Of a DNA stretch of 12,920 bases, positions 5,850-12,875 are shown one piece after another. The stretch's first letter is position 1; every line of letters starts with the position of its first letter. Origin of the DNA: an uncultured Desulfarculaceae bacterium (GTDB lineage: Bacteria; Desulfobacterota; Desulfarculia; Desulfarculales; Desulfarculaceae); the NCBI GenBank assembly GCA_937908275.1, contig CALERA010000004.1:1-12920 (forward strand), in the 5' to 3' direction. Under the pieces are notes generated by a model. The model searched no databases and had not been told where the DNA came from. It saw only the letters and a list, made by a program, of their open reading frames with translations. The position numbers and the translations under genes are program-made.

Positions 5850-5892
5850 GTCACGCAGCTGGTATTTGCTAGAAAAGGAAAGAGGGAAGCTA

Positions 5893-7092
5893 ATGAAGAA
5901 GCTGTTTGCAATTCTGGCGGCGGTGGCGCTGCTGGGCCTGGCGATGCCGGTCCTGGCCGCTGACGCCCCCGGCGCCAACGTCGTGGTCGGCGGCCGCATG
6001 CTGACCGACGTCGGCTACCAGAGCCTGACCAAAGAGCTGACCAGCAACAAGAAGGAAGACGTGGGCACCTCCTTCGTCAACCTGGCCGGTCACTCCTACC
6101 TGCACGCCAAGTTCACCAGCGCCGACAAGTCCACCGGTGGCTTCGTCGAGCTGGGCCTCTCCTCCAAGCAGGGCAACAGCGAAGGCGTCAGCCTGCGTTA
6201 CGCCTACGGCTGGTGGAAGATGGGCAACTGCAAGCTGGTCGCCGGTCACATCGACGGCTGGATCGGCACCCTGAAGCACGCCCCCAAGCAGTACCTGGGC
6301 CTGAGCCAGTCCGCCAAGCTGCTGATGTCCAACTGGGGCTACATCTACTCCGGTCGTCATCCCCAGGCCCGGTTTGAGTGGATGAAGGACAACATGGGCT
6401 TCTCCCTGGCCGTGGTGCAGCCCCTGGACGAGCTGACCCCGCAGCAGACCTACGGTCTGGCCCAGGGCTCCACCGCCCTGCCCAGCACCGTCGACGTCTA
6501 CAGCACCATTCCCCGCTTCGACCTGGCCGCCCAGTTCACCTTCGGCGGTCTGTGGATCGGCCCCGGCATCGGCTGGTCGCAGTTCCGCATCGAAAAGGGC
6601 TACAACAGCATGAAGGATGACACCGTCACCTCCTTCGTCGCCATCCTGCCCGTGAAGTTCACCATGGGACCCTTCACCGCCAAGGCCGAGGTCCACTGGG
6701 GCCAGAACAACGAGTACGACTGGAACGGCATCAACAGCGGTCTGAAGACCCTGCCCCGCTCCGTGGCCTACCGCAAGGCTGACGGCGCCATCGAGGACAC
6801 CCGCAACGTGGGTGGCTTCCTGGCCCTGGAGTACAACCTGACCAGCGCCCTGCAGGCCACTGCCGGTTACGGCATTGAGTACCTGCAGAATGACGCCTGG
6901 AAGAAGGACGCCGGCTACCAGAACGACGACTACCGTCGCCAGATGTTCTTCGTGGCCTTCCCCTACACCATCACCAAGAACTTCTCGATCCACCCCGAGT
7001 TCAACTACTACAACTACGGCGACGCGGTCACCAACAATGCCGACAACGGCAACGAGTGGATGCTGGGCCTCCAGTTCCGCTTCGTCTTCTAG
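5893..7092 (+). CDS. Outer-membrane porin 1 (homotrimeric-porin-like, Desulfovibrio type)
   Basis: A 399-residue outer-membrane beta-barrel protein for passive uptake of small solutes. A signal peptide spans 1-22 (MKK start, cleavage VLA|AD). The mature protein alternates short aromatic/polar strands with turns, lacks long hydrophobic helices, and ends in FRFVF with the terminal phenylalanine used for barrel assembly. Motifs shared with the next gene include LRYAYGWW, HAPKQ, ELTPQQ, FTFGGLW and NVGGFLALEYNL. It resembles the 'outer membrane homotrimeric porin' proteins of sulfate reducers, a family call from memory. The start at 5893 has GAGGGAAG just upstream and begins the signal peptide; the frame continues upstream but is not used. 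Frequent GGT and CGT codons, a leader hairpin and a strong terminator all suggest very high expression. Confidence 0.9.
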   Translation: MKKLFAILAAVALLGLAMPVLAADAPGANVVVGGRMLTDVGYQSLTKELTSNKKEDVGTSFVNLAGHSYLHAKFTSADKSTGGFVELGLSSKQGNSEGVSLRYAYGWWKMGNCKLVAGHIDGWIGTLKHAPKQYLGLSQSAKLLMSNWGYIYSGRHPQARFEWMKDNMGFSLAVVQPLDELTPQQTYGLAQGSTALPSTVDVYSTIPRFDLAAQFTFGGLWIGPGIGWSQFRIEKGYNSMKDDTVTSFVAILPVKFTMGPFTAKAEVHWGQNNEYDWNGINSGLKTLPRSVAYRKADGAIEDTRNVGGFLALEYNLTSALQATAGYGIEYLQNDAWKKDAGYQNDDYRRQMFFVAFPYTITKNFSIHPEFNYYNYGDAVTNNADNGNEWMLGLQFRFVF

Positions 7093-7121
7093 TCGCCTGA
7101 CCCTGTCCTGAAGCACCCCAC

Positions 7122-7157
7122 GCGGGCCGGAGGTTCTCCTCCGGCCCGCTCTCTTTT
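7122..7157 (+). terminator. Intrinsic terminator of porin 1
   Basis: GCGGGCCGGAGG (7122-7133) pairs perfectly with CCTCCGGCCCGC (7138-7149) around the loop TTCT, followed by TCTCTTTT (7150-7157). It lies 29 bases after the porin 1 stop and separates the two porin transcription units. Confidence 0.88.
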
Positions 7158-7177
7158 CCACCTCCCGCCAGCCAGGC

Positions 7178-7207
7178 TTGTCCGGGCTTGGCGGGGCGTG
7201 CTAATAA
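7178..7207 (+). promoter_or_regulatory. Predicted extended -10 promoter of porin 2
   Basis: TTGTCC (7178-7183) and TAATAA (7202-7207) are 18 bp apart, with TG one base before the -10 (TGCTAATAA). This is the same extended -10 style as porin 1. The expected leader is about 100 bases. Confidence 0.4.
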
Positions 7208-7310
7208 TAAAGATGTAACGCAATAATCATCTTCCCGAAATCGCAGTCGCCACCGCCCCGAACCCCACGGCGGCCGCCCCAGGGCGCCGGCCTGCCCGGA
7301 AAGGTGAGTC

Positions 7311-8519
7311 ATGCTGTTCCGCAAGTCGTTGCTACTGCTGCTTGTATTGGGTTTGTCCCTTCCCATGGCCGGGGCGGCCCTGGCCAGCGGACAGGCCCCG
7401 GCCCCCCTGGTCAGCCTCCAGGCCCGCCTGCTCACCGACCTGGGCTACCATCATCTGGACGCCGAGCAGACCGCCAACCAGCGCGAGGCGGTGACCGGCG
7501 CCTATCTCAACCTGGCGGCCAACTCCTACCTGCGGGCCACCTTCACCAGCCCGGACCAGGTGGCCGGCGGCCTGGTGGAGCTGGGGCTCAACTCCAAGCT
7601 GGGCAACGCCGAGGCCACCACCCTGCGCTACGCCTATGGCTGGTGGCGCTCCGGGCCTTTCCGCCTGTTGGCCGGCCAGGACGAGGGCTGGCTGGGCGGG
7701 GTCAGGCACGCGCCCAAGCAGTTCCTGGGCACCAGCCAGAGCGGCAAGCTCTACCTCTGCGAGTGGGGCCTGCTCTATTCCGGCCGCCAACCCCAGGTCC
7801 GCCTGGAGTACAACCGCGAGGCCTGGGCGGTCTCCCTGGGCCTGGTCTCGCCCCTGGCCGAGCTGACCCCCCAACAGAGCGGCGGGGTCGCCACCGGCTC
7901 CCAGGCCCTGCCCGGCACGGTGGACATCTATGACTACCTGCCCCGCCTGGACCTGGCCTTCCAGTTCACCTTCGGCGGCCTCTGGTTGGGACCGGGGGTG
8001 GGCTGGGTGCAGCACCGCCTGGAGAACGCCCCGGGGCGCGACGACAGTTTCAGCAGTTGGGCCGCCATCCTGCCCTTCAAGTTCGCCCACGGCCCCCTGA
8101 CCCTCAAGGGCGAGGTCCACTGGGCCCAGAACAACGACTACGAGTGGTCGGGCAACGTGCTCTCCAGCCTGCGGGGCCTGCCCCGGGCGGTGATCTTCCT
8201 CCAGCCCGACGGGGCCATCTCCGACACCCGCCAGGTGGGCGGCTTCCTGGCCCTGGAGTACAAGCTCACCAGCAAGTGGGAGGTCACCGCCGGCCTGGGC
8301 CTGGAGCAGCTGAGCAACGACGCCTGGAAGGACAGCGCCCACTACGCCGAGGACTCCTACACCCGGCGGGCCATCTTCTTCGCCATTCCCTACCAGGTGA
8401 CGCCCAACTTCGGCATCCACCCCGAGCTGGGCCTGTATGACTATGGCGACAACATCAGGACCGGCCAGGCCTTTGGCGACGAGTGGCTGGCCGGGGTGCA
8501 GTTCCGCTGGATCTTCTAG
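7311..8519 (+). CDS. Outer-membrane porin 2, tandem paralogue of porin 1
   Basis: A 402-residue beta-barrel porin with a signal peptide (about 1-25, cleavage ALA|SG) and C-terminal FRWIF. It aligns with porin 1 along its whole length, with about half the residues identical by eye. LRYAYGWW, HAPKQ, ELTPQQ, FTFGGLW, GEVHW-QNN and VGGFLALEY are all kept. Differences cluster in probable loops, for instance SLRGLPRAVIFLQPDG against TLPRSVAYRKADG. Unlike porin 1 it uses almost only G/C-ending codons and has few GGT or CGT codons, so lower or conditional expression is likely. AAGGTGA lies just before the ATG. It has its own predicted promoter behind the porin 1 terminator, so it is not simply co-transcribed. 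It probably arose by duplication followed by divergence in pore specificity or regulation. Confidence 0.9.
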   Translation: MLFRKSLLLLLVLGLSLPMAGAALASGQAPAPLVSLQARLLTDLGYHHLDAEQTANQREAVTGAYLNLAANSYLRATFTSPDQVAGGLVELGLNSKLGNAEATTLRYAYGWWRSGPFRLLAGQDEGWLGGVRHAPKQFLGTSQSGKLYLCEWGLLYSGRQPQVRLEYNREAWAVSLGLVSPLAELTPQQSGGVATGSQALPGTVDIYDYLPRLDLAFQFTFGGLWLGPGVGWVQHRLENAPGRDDSFSSWAAILPFKFAHGPLTLKGEVHWAQNNDYEWSGNVLSSLRGLPRAVIFLQPDGAISDTRQVGGFLALEYKLTSKWEVTAGLGLEQLSNDAWKDSAHYAEDSYTRRAIFFAIPYQVTPNFGIHPELGLYDYGDNIRTGQAFGDEWLAGVQFRWIF

Positions 8520-8526
8520 CCGACTT

Positions 8527-8561
8527 CCGGCCCGGCGGACGGGGGGCGTTCGCCGGGCCGG
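8527..8561 (+). terminator. Terminator-like hairpin after porin 2
   Basis: CCGGCCCGGCG (8527-8537) pairs perfectly with CGCCGGGCCGG (8551-8561) around a 13-base loop, 7 bases after the porin 2 stop codon. No U-tract follows, so it may need Rho or act mainly as a 3' stabiliser. Confidence 0.5.
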
Positions 8562-8656
8562 CCCCTCCGGGCCGCGCCTGGCTGGTGAAGCCTAGGCAAT
8601 GGCTACTAAATGCCGTATTAAATATAGGTATTTTTCACATTCTGGAAACGCTCCCC

Positions 8657-8685
8657 TTGACAACCCGCGCGCTTTGCCATACACA
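8657..8685 (+). promoter_or_regulatory. Predicted promoter of the serine operon
   Basis: A perfect -35 TTGACA (8657-8662) is followed after 17 bp by TACACA (8680-8685), a weaker -10. An AT-rich patch lies upstream. The start site would be near 8692. Confidence 0.5.
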
Positions 8686-8691
8686 AGTCTG

Positions 8692-8925
8692 ACCCGCTGC
8701 GTATCCGGGGCGATCCGGGCCCTGGCAGGCGGGTTGTTTCGCTGGGGAAAAAAATAGTTGGTTCCCGGCGGCCAGGGGCCAGGGGTGGGTCCCGCCCCCG
8801 ACCGCCGGAGCAAGTTGCGCGGGCTCCAGGATCGGCCCGCGACGCGGGGTCTGGCCGGCCTATGGGAGGACGGCCCCGCGCGGATGCATAAGGTGGTCCT
8901 GGCATCAAGGACAAGGAGCAAGGAA
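8692..8925 (+). promoter_or_regulatory. Long structured leader of the serine operon
   Basis: About 230 bases between the predicted start site and the aminotransferase ATG. Paired elements are CCGGCGG (8765-8771) with CCGCCGG (8802-8808), enclosing a G-rich/C-rich inner stem, and CGCGGGC (8818-8824) with GCCCGCG (8835-8841). I see no U-tract terminator and no match to riboswitch cores I know, including the glycine and SAM types. Regulation by this leader is a guess. Confidence 0.3.
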
Positions 8926-10065
8926 ATGAAGAAGGTCTCTCTGTTGGCGCCCGGGCCCACCCCGGTGCCCCCCCGGACCCTGCTGGCCATGGCCCAGCCC
9001 CTCATCCACCACCGGTCCGCCGACTTCCAGGAGGTCATCGGTCAGGTGCGGGCCGGCCTGAAGAAGATCTACCAGACCGCCAACGAGGTCCTGATCTTCT
9101 GTAGCAGCGGCACCGGAGCCATGGAGAGCGCCGTCACCAACCTGCTCAGCCCCGGCGACAAGGCCATCGCCATCCGCGGCGGCAAGTTCGGCGAGCGCTG
9201 GTCCCTGCTGCTGGAGGCCTACGGCTGCCAGCCGGTGAACGTGGACGTGCCCTGGGGCCAGGCCGTGGACCCGGCCCAGGTGGAGGCCCTGTTGAAGGCC
9301 GATCCCACCATCAAGGCGGTCTATGTCCAGGCCCTGGAGACCAGCACCGGCGTGGACCATCCCATCCAGGCCCTGGCGAGCGTCACCAAGAACACCGACG
9401 CGGTGCTGGTGGTGGACGCGGTCAGCGCGCTGGGCGCCTACTCCATCCCCACCGACCAGTGGGGCCTGGACGTGGTGGTCAGCGGCTCCCAGAAGGCCCT
9501 GATGATGCCTCCGGGGCTGGCCTTCGTCTCCATCGGCCCCAAGGCCCTGAACCTGATGAAGAAATCCACCCTGCCCAAGTTCTACTTCTCCTGGGCCAAG
9601 GAGCTGAAGAACCAGGTCGAGAACAAGGGCGCCTTCACCTCGCCGGTGACCCTGTTCATGGGCATGCTGGACATCTTCAAGCTCATCGACGAGGTGGGCC
9701 TGGAAAACATCTTCGCCGAGACGGCGGTCCGCTCCCAGGCCTTCAAGGCCGCGGTGGCGGCCTGGGGCCTGGAGCTCTACTCCAAGCAGCGCCCCTCCAC
9801 CGCCCTGACCGCCGTGCAGTGCCCGGCGGGCATCGACGGCCAGAAGGTGGTGAAGTGGCTGAAGGAAAAGTACGCCATCTACATCGCCGGCGGCCAGGAC
9901 CAGGCCAAGGGTCAGATCTTCCGGGTGGCCCACATGGGCTACATCAACGAGTTCGACACCCTCCAGGCCATCAGCGCCATCGAGATGGCCCTGAAGGGCC
10001 TGGGCCACTCCTTCGAGATGGGCAGCGGCGTGGCCGCGGCCCAGAAGATTTTCGGGGAGGCGTAA
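8926..10065 (+). CDS. Class V aminotransferase (alanine-glyoxylate/serine-pyruvate type), probable phosphoserine aminotransferase
   Basis: A PLP-dependent fold-type I aminotransferase of 379 residues. N-terminal LLAPGPTPVPP and HHRSADF are typical of the alanine-glyoxylate/serine-pyruvate group. SSGTGAMESAV is the cofactor phosphate-binding segment, VVDAVSALG carries the conserved aspartate, and SGSQKALMMPPGLAF carries the Schiff-base lysine. Purified relatives act on alanine, serine, glyoxylate or phosphoserine. The gene sits 3 bases before serA in one operon, so its likely job is to transaminate 3-phosphohydroxypyruvate to phosphoserine, replacing a classical SerC; this is inferred from context. 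AAGGAG lies 7 bases before the ATG. Glyoxylate metabolism is the main alternative. Confidence 0.93.
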   Translation: MKKVSLLAPGPTPVPPRTLLAMAQPLIHHRSADFQEVIGQVRAGLKKIYQTANEVLIFCSSGTGAMESAVTNLLSPGDKAIAIRGGKFGERWSLLLEAYGCQPVNVDVPWGQAVDPAQVEALLKADPTIKAVYVQALETSTGVDHPIQALASVTKNTDAVLVVDAVSALGAYSIPTDQWGLDVVVSGSQKALMMPPGLAFVSIGPKALNLMKKSTLPKFYFSWAKELKNQVENKGAFTSPVTLFMGMLDIFKLIDEVGLENIFAETAVRSQAFKAAVAAWGLELYSKQRPSTALTAVQCPAGIDGQKVVKWLKEKYAIYIAGGQDQAKGQIFRVAHMGYINEFDTLQAISAIEMALKGLGHSFEMGSGVAAAQKIFGEA

Positions 10066-10068
10066 ACC

Positions 10069-11022
10069 ATGGCCATGAAGATATTGATCAGCGATCCCCT
10101 GGCCAAGGAGGGGGTCGAGATTTTCAAGAACGAGGGCTTCGAGGTGGAGGTCAACACCGGCCTCTCCCCCGAGGACCTGAAAAAGGCCATCCAGGGCGCG
10201 GCCGGGCTGGTGATCCGCTCGGCCACCAAGGTCACCGCCGATCTCTTGGCGGCGGCCGACACCCTGAAGGTGGTGGGCCGGGCCGGCACCGGCCTGGACA
10301 ACGTTGACATCCCGGCCGCCACGGCCAAGGGCGTCATCGTCATGAACACCCCCGGCCAGAACAGCAACGCCGCCGCGGAGTTGGCCATGGGCCACATCTT
10401 CGCCCTCTCGCGCTTCATCGCCCGCGGCCACCGCGGGGTCAAGGAAGGCAAGTGGGAGAAGAAGCAGCTCCGGGGCCGCGAGCTCAAGGGCAAGACCCTG
10501 GGCATCCTGGGCCTGGGCAACATCGGCCGCATTTTGGCGGAGTTGGGCCATGGCGTGAAGATGAACGTCATCGGCTTCGACCCCTTCCTCTCCGCCGACG
10601 ACATCCAGGCCCGGGGGGCCGAGCCGGTCAGCTTCGAGGATCTGCTGGCCCGCTCCGATTATCTGTCCATCCACGTGCCCAAGACCAAGGAGACGGCCGG
10701 TCTCTTCAACGCCGCCAACCTGGCCAAGATGAAGGACGGGGCCTATCTGATCAACTGCGCCCGGGGCGGCATCGTGGACGAGGCGGCCCTGTGCGACGCC
10801 CTGGCCAGCGGCAAGCTCTCCGGCGCGGCCCTGGACGTCTTCGAGCGGGAGCCCCTGCCCGCCGACAGCCGCATCATGTTCGCCGACGACCTGGTCTGCA
10901 CCCCCCACCTGGGGGCCAACACCCACGAGGCCCAGGTCAACGTGGCCATCGCCGTGGCCCAGCAGATGAGCAAGTACCTCAAGACCGGCGTGGCCGACTT
11001 CGCAGTCAACGCGCCGAAGTAG
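10069..11022 (+). CDS. serA: D-3-phosphoglycerate dehydrogenase, short form
   Basis: Oxidises 3-phosphoglycerate to 3-phosphohydroxypyruvate with NAD, the first committed step of serine synthesis. It has 317 residues: a split substrate-binding domain around a Rossmann domain with GLGNIG at 148-153. The catalytic set of the D-2-hydroxyacid dehydrogenase family is R232 (NCARGG), E261 (FEREPLP) and H280 (TPHLGA). GRAGTGLDNVD (70-80) is typical of SerA. It lacks the C-terminal ACT and ASB domains of long SerA proteins, so serine feedback through an ACT domain is not expected. The ATG at 10069 has GGGGAGG 8 bases upstream, inside the end of the preceding gene; a second ATG at 10075 is less well placed. 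Another D-2-hydroxyacid dehydrogenase activity is possible, but the operon partner favours SerA. Confidence 0.92.
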   Translation: MAMKILISDPLAKEGVEIFKNEGFEVEVNTGLSPEDLKKAIQGAAGLVIRSATKVTADLLAAADTLKVVGRAGTGLDNVDIPAATAKGVIVMNTPGQNSNAAAELAMGHIFALSRFIARGHRGVKEGKWEKKQLRGRELKGKTLGILGLGNIGRILAELGHGVKMNVIGFDPFLSADDIQARGAEPVSFEDLLARSDYLSIHVPKTKETAGLFNAANLAKMKDGAYLINCARGGIVDEAALCDALASGKLSGAALDVFEREPLPADSRIMFADDLVCTPHLGANTHEAQVNVAIAVAQQMSKYLKTGVADFAVNAPK

Positions 11023-11035
11023 GCAGAGAAGACAA

Positions 11036-11094
11036 CGGGGGAAACCCTTTTGTGGACAAAAGGGTTTCCCCCGCGCCCCCTTCCCAAAAAACTT
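11036..11094 (+). terminator. Element copy C: 3' palindrome and linker after serA
   Basis: Bases 11036-11053 and 11056-11073 form a perfect 18-bp inverted repeat with only two central bases, starting 14 bases after the serA stop codon. It is followed by CGCCCCC and the linker CTTCCCAAAAAACTT (11080-11094), after which the next hairpin begins. The same order is seen on the minus strand behind nrdD. No U-tract directly follows the first stem. Confidence 0.7.
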
Positions 11095-11096
11095 CG

Positions 11097-11131
11097 CGGC
11101 CCCTGGCTGAAAGCCAGGGGCCGATCTGTTT
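11097..11131 (+). terminator. Second hairpin of element copy C, probable terminator of the serine operon
   Basis: CGGCCCCTGGCT (11097-11108) pairs perfectly with AGCCAGGGGCCG (11112-11123) around a 3-base loop, followed by the T-rich ATCTGTTT (11124-11131). It begins two bases after the linker of the preceding palindrome. Confidence 0.75.
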
Positions 11132-11148
11132 AAGCGGGGCCTTGCCGG

Positions 11149-11177
11149 TTGCATGGGCGCTGGCGAGAATCTATAGT
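11149..11177 (+). promoter_or_regulatory. Predicted promoter of the DUF1844-protease operon
   Basis: TATAGT (11172-11177, 5 of 6 consensus) lies 17 bp after a weak -35 TTGCAT (11149-11154). Transcription would start near 11184, giving a leader of about 55 bases. No heat-shock or RpoE-type consensus was recognised. Confidence 0.4.
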
Positions 11178-11239
11178 TGGAATGATACGATGCCGGGCGG
11201 GTTTTGGCCTGGCCGGACAACATATTCGGGAGGCTGGCG

Positions 11240-11671
11240 ATGAGCGAGCAGGATCAGGGCTTCACCGTAAAGGACCGTCGCATCTTCAGCGACGACGGAT
11301 CCACCCGCGCCGAGGAGCCGGCCTCGGCCCAGCCCGAGGCCTCGGCCCCCCGCCCCGAGAGACCCGCGCCCGCCGAGGAGCCGGAGCCGGCCCCGCGGCC
11401 CGAGGAGGCCCAGCGGGAGCGGTTCCGCCTGCCCCCGGTGGATTTCTCCGGCCTGATCCTCTCCCTTTCCCACGCCGCCGCCCTGCACCTGGGCCTGCTG
11501 CCGGACGAGGAGGGGCAACCCCGCCTGGAGCCGGCCCTGGCCCGGCACACCATCGACACCATCGCCATGCTCAAGGAAAAGACCCAGGGCAACCTGACCC
11601 CGGACGAGGAGCGCCTGATCACCGGCGTGCTGACCGAACTGCGCCTGGCCTTTGTCCAGGCCAACAAATAA
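11240..11671 (+). CDS. DUF1844 domain protein
   Basis: A 143-residue, probably cytoplasmic protein with no signal peptide. The first 65 or so residues are acidic, Pro/Ala/Glu-rich and likely disordered. The C-terminal part (about 67-140) matches the DUF1844 pattern: VDFSGLILSLSHAAALHLG, then a spacer, then a helix with HTIDTIAMLKEKTQGNL and a final helix with PDEERLITGVLTELRLAF. The biochemical role of DUF1844 is unknown to me. The ATG at 11240 has GGGAGG six bases upstream; the frame extends upstream to 11204 but has no ribosome-binding site there. The protease gene starts 30 bases after its stop, so they probably form one transcript. Confidence 0.88.
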   Translation: MSEQDQGFTVKDRRIFSDDGSTRAEEPASAQPEASAPRPERPAPAEEPEPAPRPEEAQRERFRLPPVDFSGLILSLSHAAALHLGLLPDEEGQPRLEPALARHTIDTIAMLKEKTQGNLTPDEERLITGVLTELRLAFVQANK

Positions 11672-11701
11672 GGTCCCCCGGACCGCGCAAGGATGGCTGC
11701 C

Positions 11702-12875
11702 ATGACCCAGATTTCGCGCGCCCGACGCTGCACCGTCTGCCTGGCCCTCCTGGCCGGGCTGGCGCTGCTCCTGGCCTCGGCCCCGCCGGCCAGGGCCCAG
11801 GCCCGGCCCGACAGCTTCGCCGACCTGGTGGTCCAGGTCTCCCCGGCGGTGGTCAACATCCGCACCGTCAAGATCATCAAGCGCGGCCCCAGCCAGGACT
11901 TCTTCCAGTTCCACGGCCGGGGCGGGAGCGGCGACCAGGGCGGCGACCAGGGCGAGGAGATGCCCGACCTGCACGAGTTCTTCCGCCGCTTCTTCGGCGG
12001 CCCCGGCGGCCCGGGGATGCCCGGCGGCCAGGGCAACAAGGGCGGGGAGTTCAAGCAGCGCTCCCTGGGCAGCGGGGTGTTCATCGATCCCCAGGGCTAC
12101 CTGCTGACCAACAACCATGTCATCTCCGAGGCCGACGAGATCGTGGTGGTGCTCAAGGACGGCCAGGAGATCAAGGCCGAGATCGTGGGCCGGGACAAGA
12201 AGACCGACCTGGCCCTGCTCAAGGTCAAGGTCAAGCAGGAGCTGACCTTCCTGCCCCTGGGCAACTCCGACGAGATGCGGGTGGGCGACTGGGTCCTGGC
12301 GGTGGGCAATCCCTTTGGCCTGGAGAACACCGTCACCGCCGGCATCATCAGCGCCAAGGGCCGCATCATCGGGGCCGGCCCCTACGACGACTTCATCCAG
12401 ACCGACGCCAGCATCAACCCCGGCAACAGCGGCGGCCCCCTGATCAACCTCAAGGGCGAGGTGGTGGGCATCAACACCGCCATCGTGGCCCAGGGCCAGG
12501 GCATCGGCTTCGCCATCCCGGTCAACCTGGCCCGCGAGGTCATGACCCAACTGCGCACCACCGGCAAGGTGACCCGGGGCTGGCTGGGGGTCTACATCCA
12601 GCCGGTGACCAAGGAGCTGGCCGAGAAGTTCAAGCTGGAGGGCACCGACGGGGTCCTGGTGGCCGACGTGGTCAAGGACGGCCCGGCGGACAAGGCCGGC
12701 ATCCAGCGCGGCGACGTGATCGTGGAGTTCGAGGGCAAGCCCCTGAAGGACTGGCATTCCCTGCCCCGCCTGGTGGCCGAGACCGCGGTGGGCAAGGAGG
12801 TCAAGCTCAAGGTGATGCGCGAGGGTCGCTCCCGGCCGCTGACCGCCATCGTCGGGGAGCTGAAGGACGAGCAGC
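11702..12875 (+). CDS. DegP/DegQ-type periplasmic serine protease (Do family), 3' end missing
   Basis: An HtrA-family protease/chaperone that degrades or refolds damaged envelope proteins in the periplasm. A signal peptide spans about 1-32 (ARA|QARPD). A Gly/Pro-rich loop with HEFFRRFFGG follows (60-118). The trypsin-like domain has its full triad: H139 (TNNHVI), D169 (KTDLALL) and S243 (GNSGGPL). PDZ1 covers about 290-385. Only 391 codons are genomic. The second PDZ domain, perhaps 80-110 residues, is lost at the contig end, and the frame appears to end in adapter-encoded residues that are not protein. The ATG at 11702 is preferred because AAGGA lies 8 bases before it, while an ATG at 11693 overlaps that ribosome-binding site. 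It follows the DUF1844 gene and lies downstream of two abundant porins, which are typical clients of such proteases. DegP, DegQ and MucD cannot be told apart from this fragment. Confidence 0.93.

Larger units (their letters stand above)
5551..5892. other. AT-rich intergenic region before the first porin
   Basis: These 342 bases hold no convincing gene. About 5551-5700 is much more AT-rich than the rest of the window and contains the predicted porin promoter. It also has a 6-bp inverted repeat, TGTCAC (5645-5650) with GTGACA (5668-5673), overlapping the -35 and possibly an operator. The rest is a roughly 190-base transcribed leader with a strong hairpin at 5822-5849. A 20-codon frame at about 5619 lacks a ribosome-binding site. 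Confidence 0.6.
8520..8925. other. 406-base intergenic region: porin 2 3' end and serine-operon leader
   Basis: No convincing gene is present. In order it contains a GC-rich hairpin after porin 2 (8527-8561), an AT-rich patch (about 8600-8650), a promoter with a consensus -35 (8657-8685), and then a GC-rich leader of about 230 bases with at least two further hairpins before the aminotransferase gene. Confidence 0.6.

Noticed and set aside
5683..5892. 70-codon N-terminal extension of porin 1
   Set aside because: The real start at 5893 begins a perfect signal peptide with its own ribosome-binding site, and the extension runs through the leader hairpin.
5508..5999. Minus-strand frame in the AT-rich intergenic region
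   Set aside because: No domain or convincing ribosome-binding site; it overlaps the ends of two plus-strand genes.
7190..7204. Possible sigma54 -24/-12 promoter before porin 2
   Set aside because: The GG and GC dinucleotides are not at the required 10-bp spacing; an extended -10 promoter fits better.
8692..8925. Glycine, SAM or T-box riboswitch before the serine operon
   Set aside because: None of the conserved core sequences of those families could be found in the leader.
8905..11223. 772-codon minus-strand frame opposite the serine operon
   Set aside because: Repetitive His/Gly/Ala/Leu-rich composition is the mirror of G/C-ending codons; both plus-strand genes are clearly recognisable enzymes.
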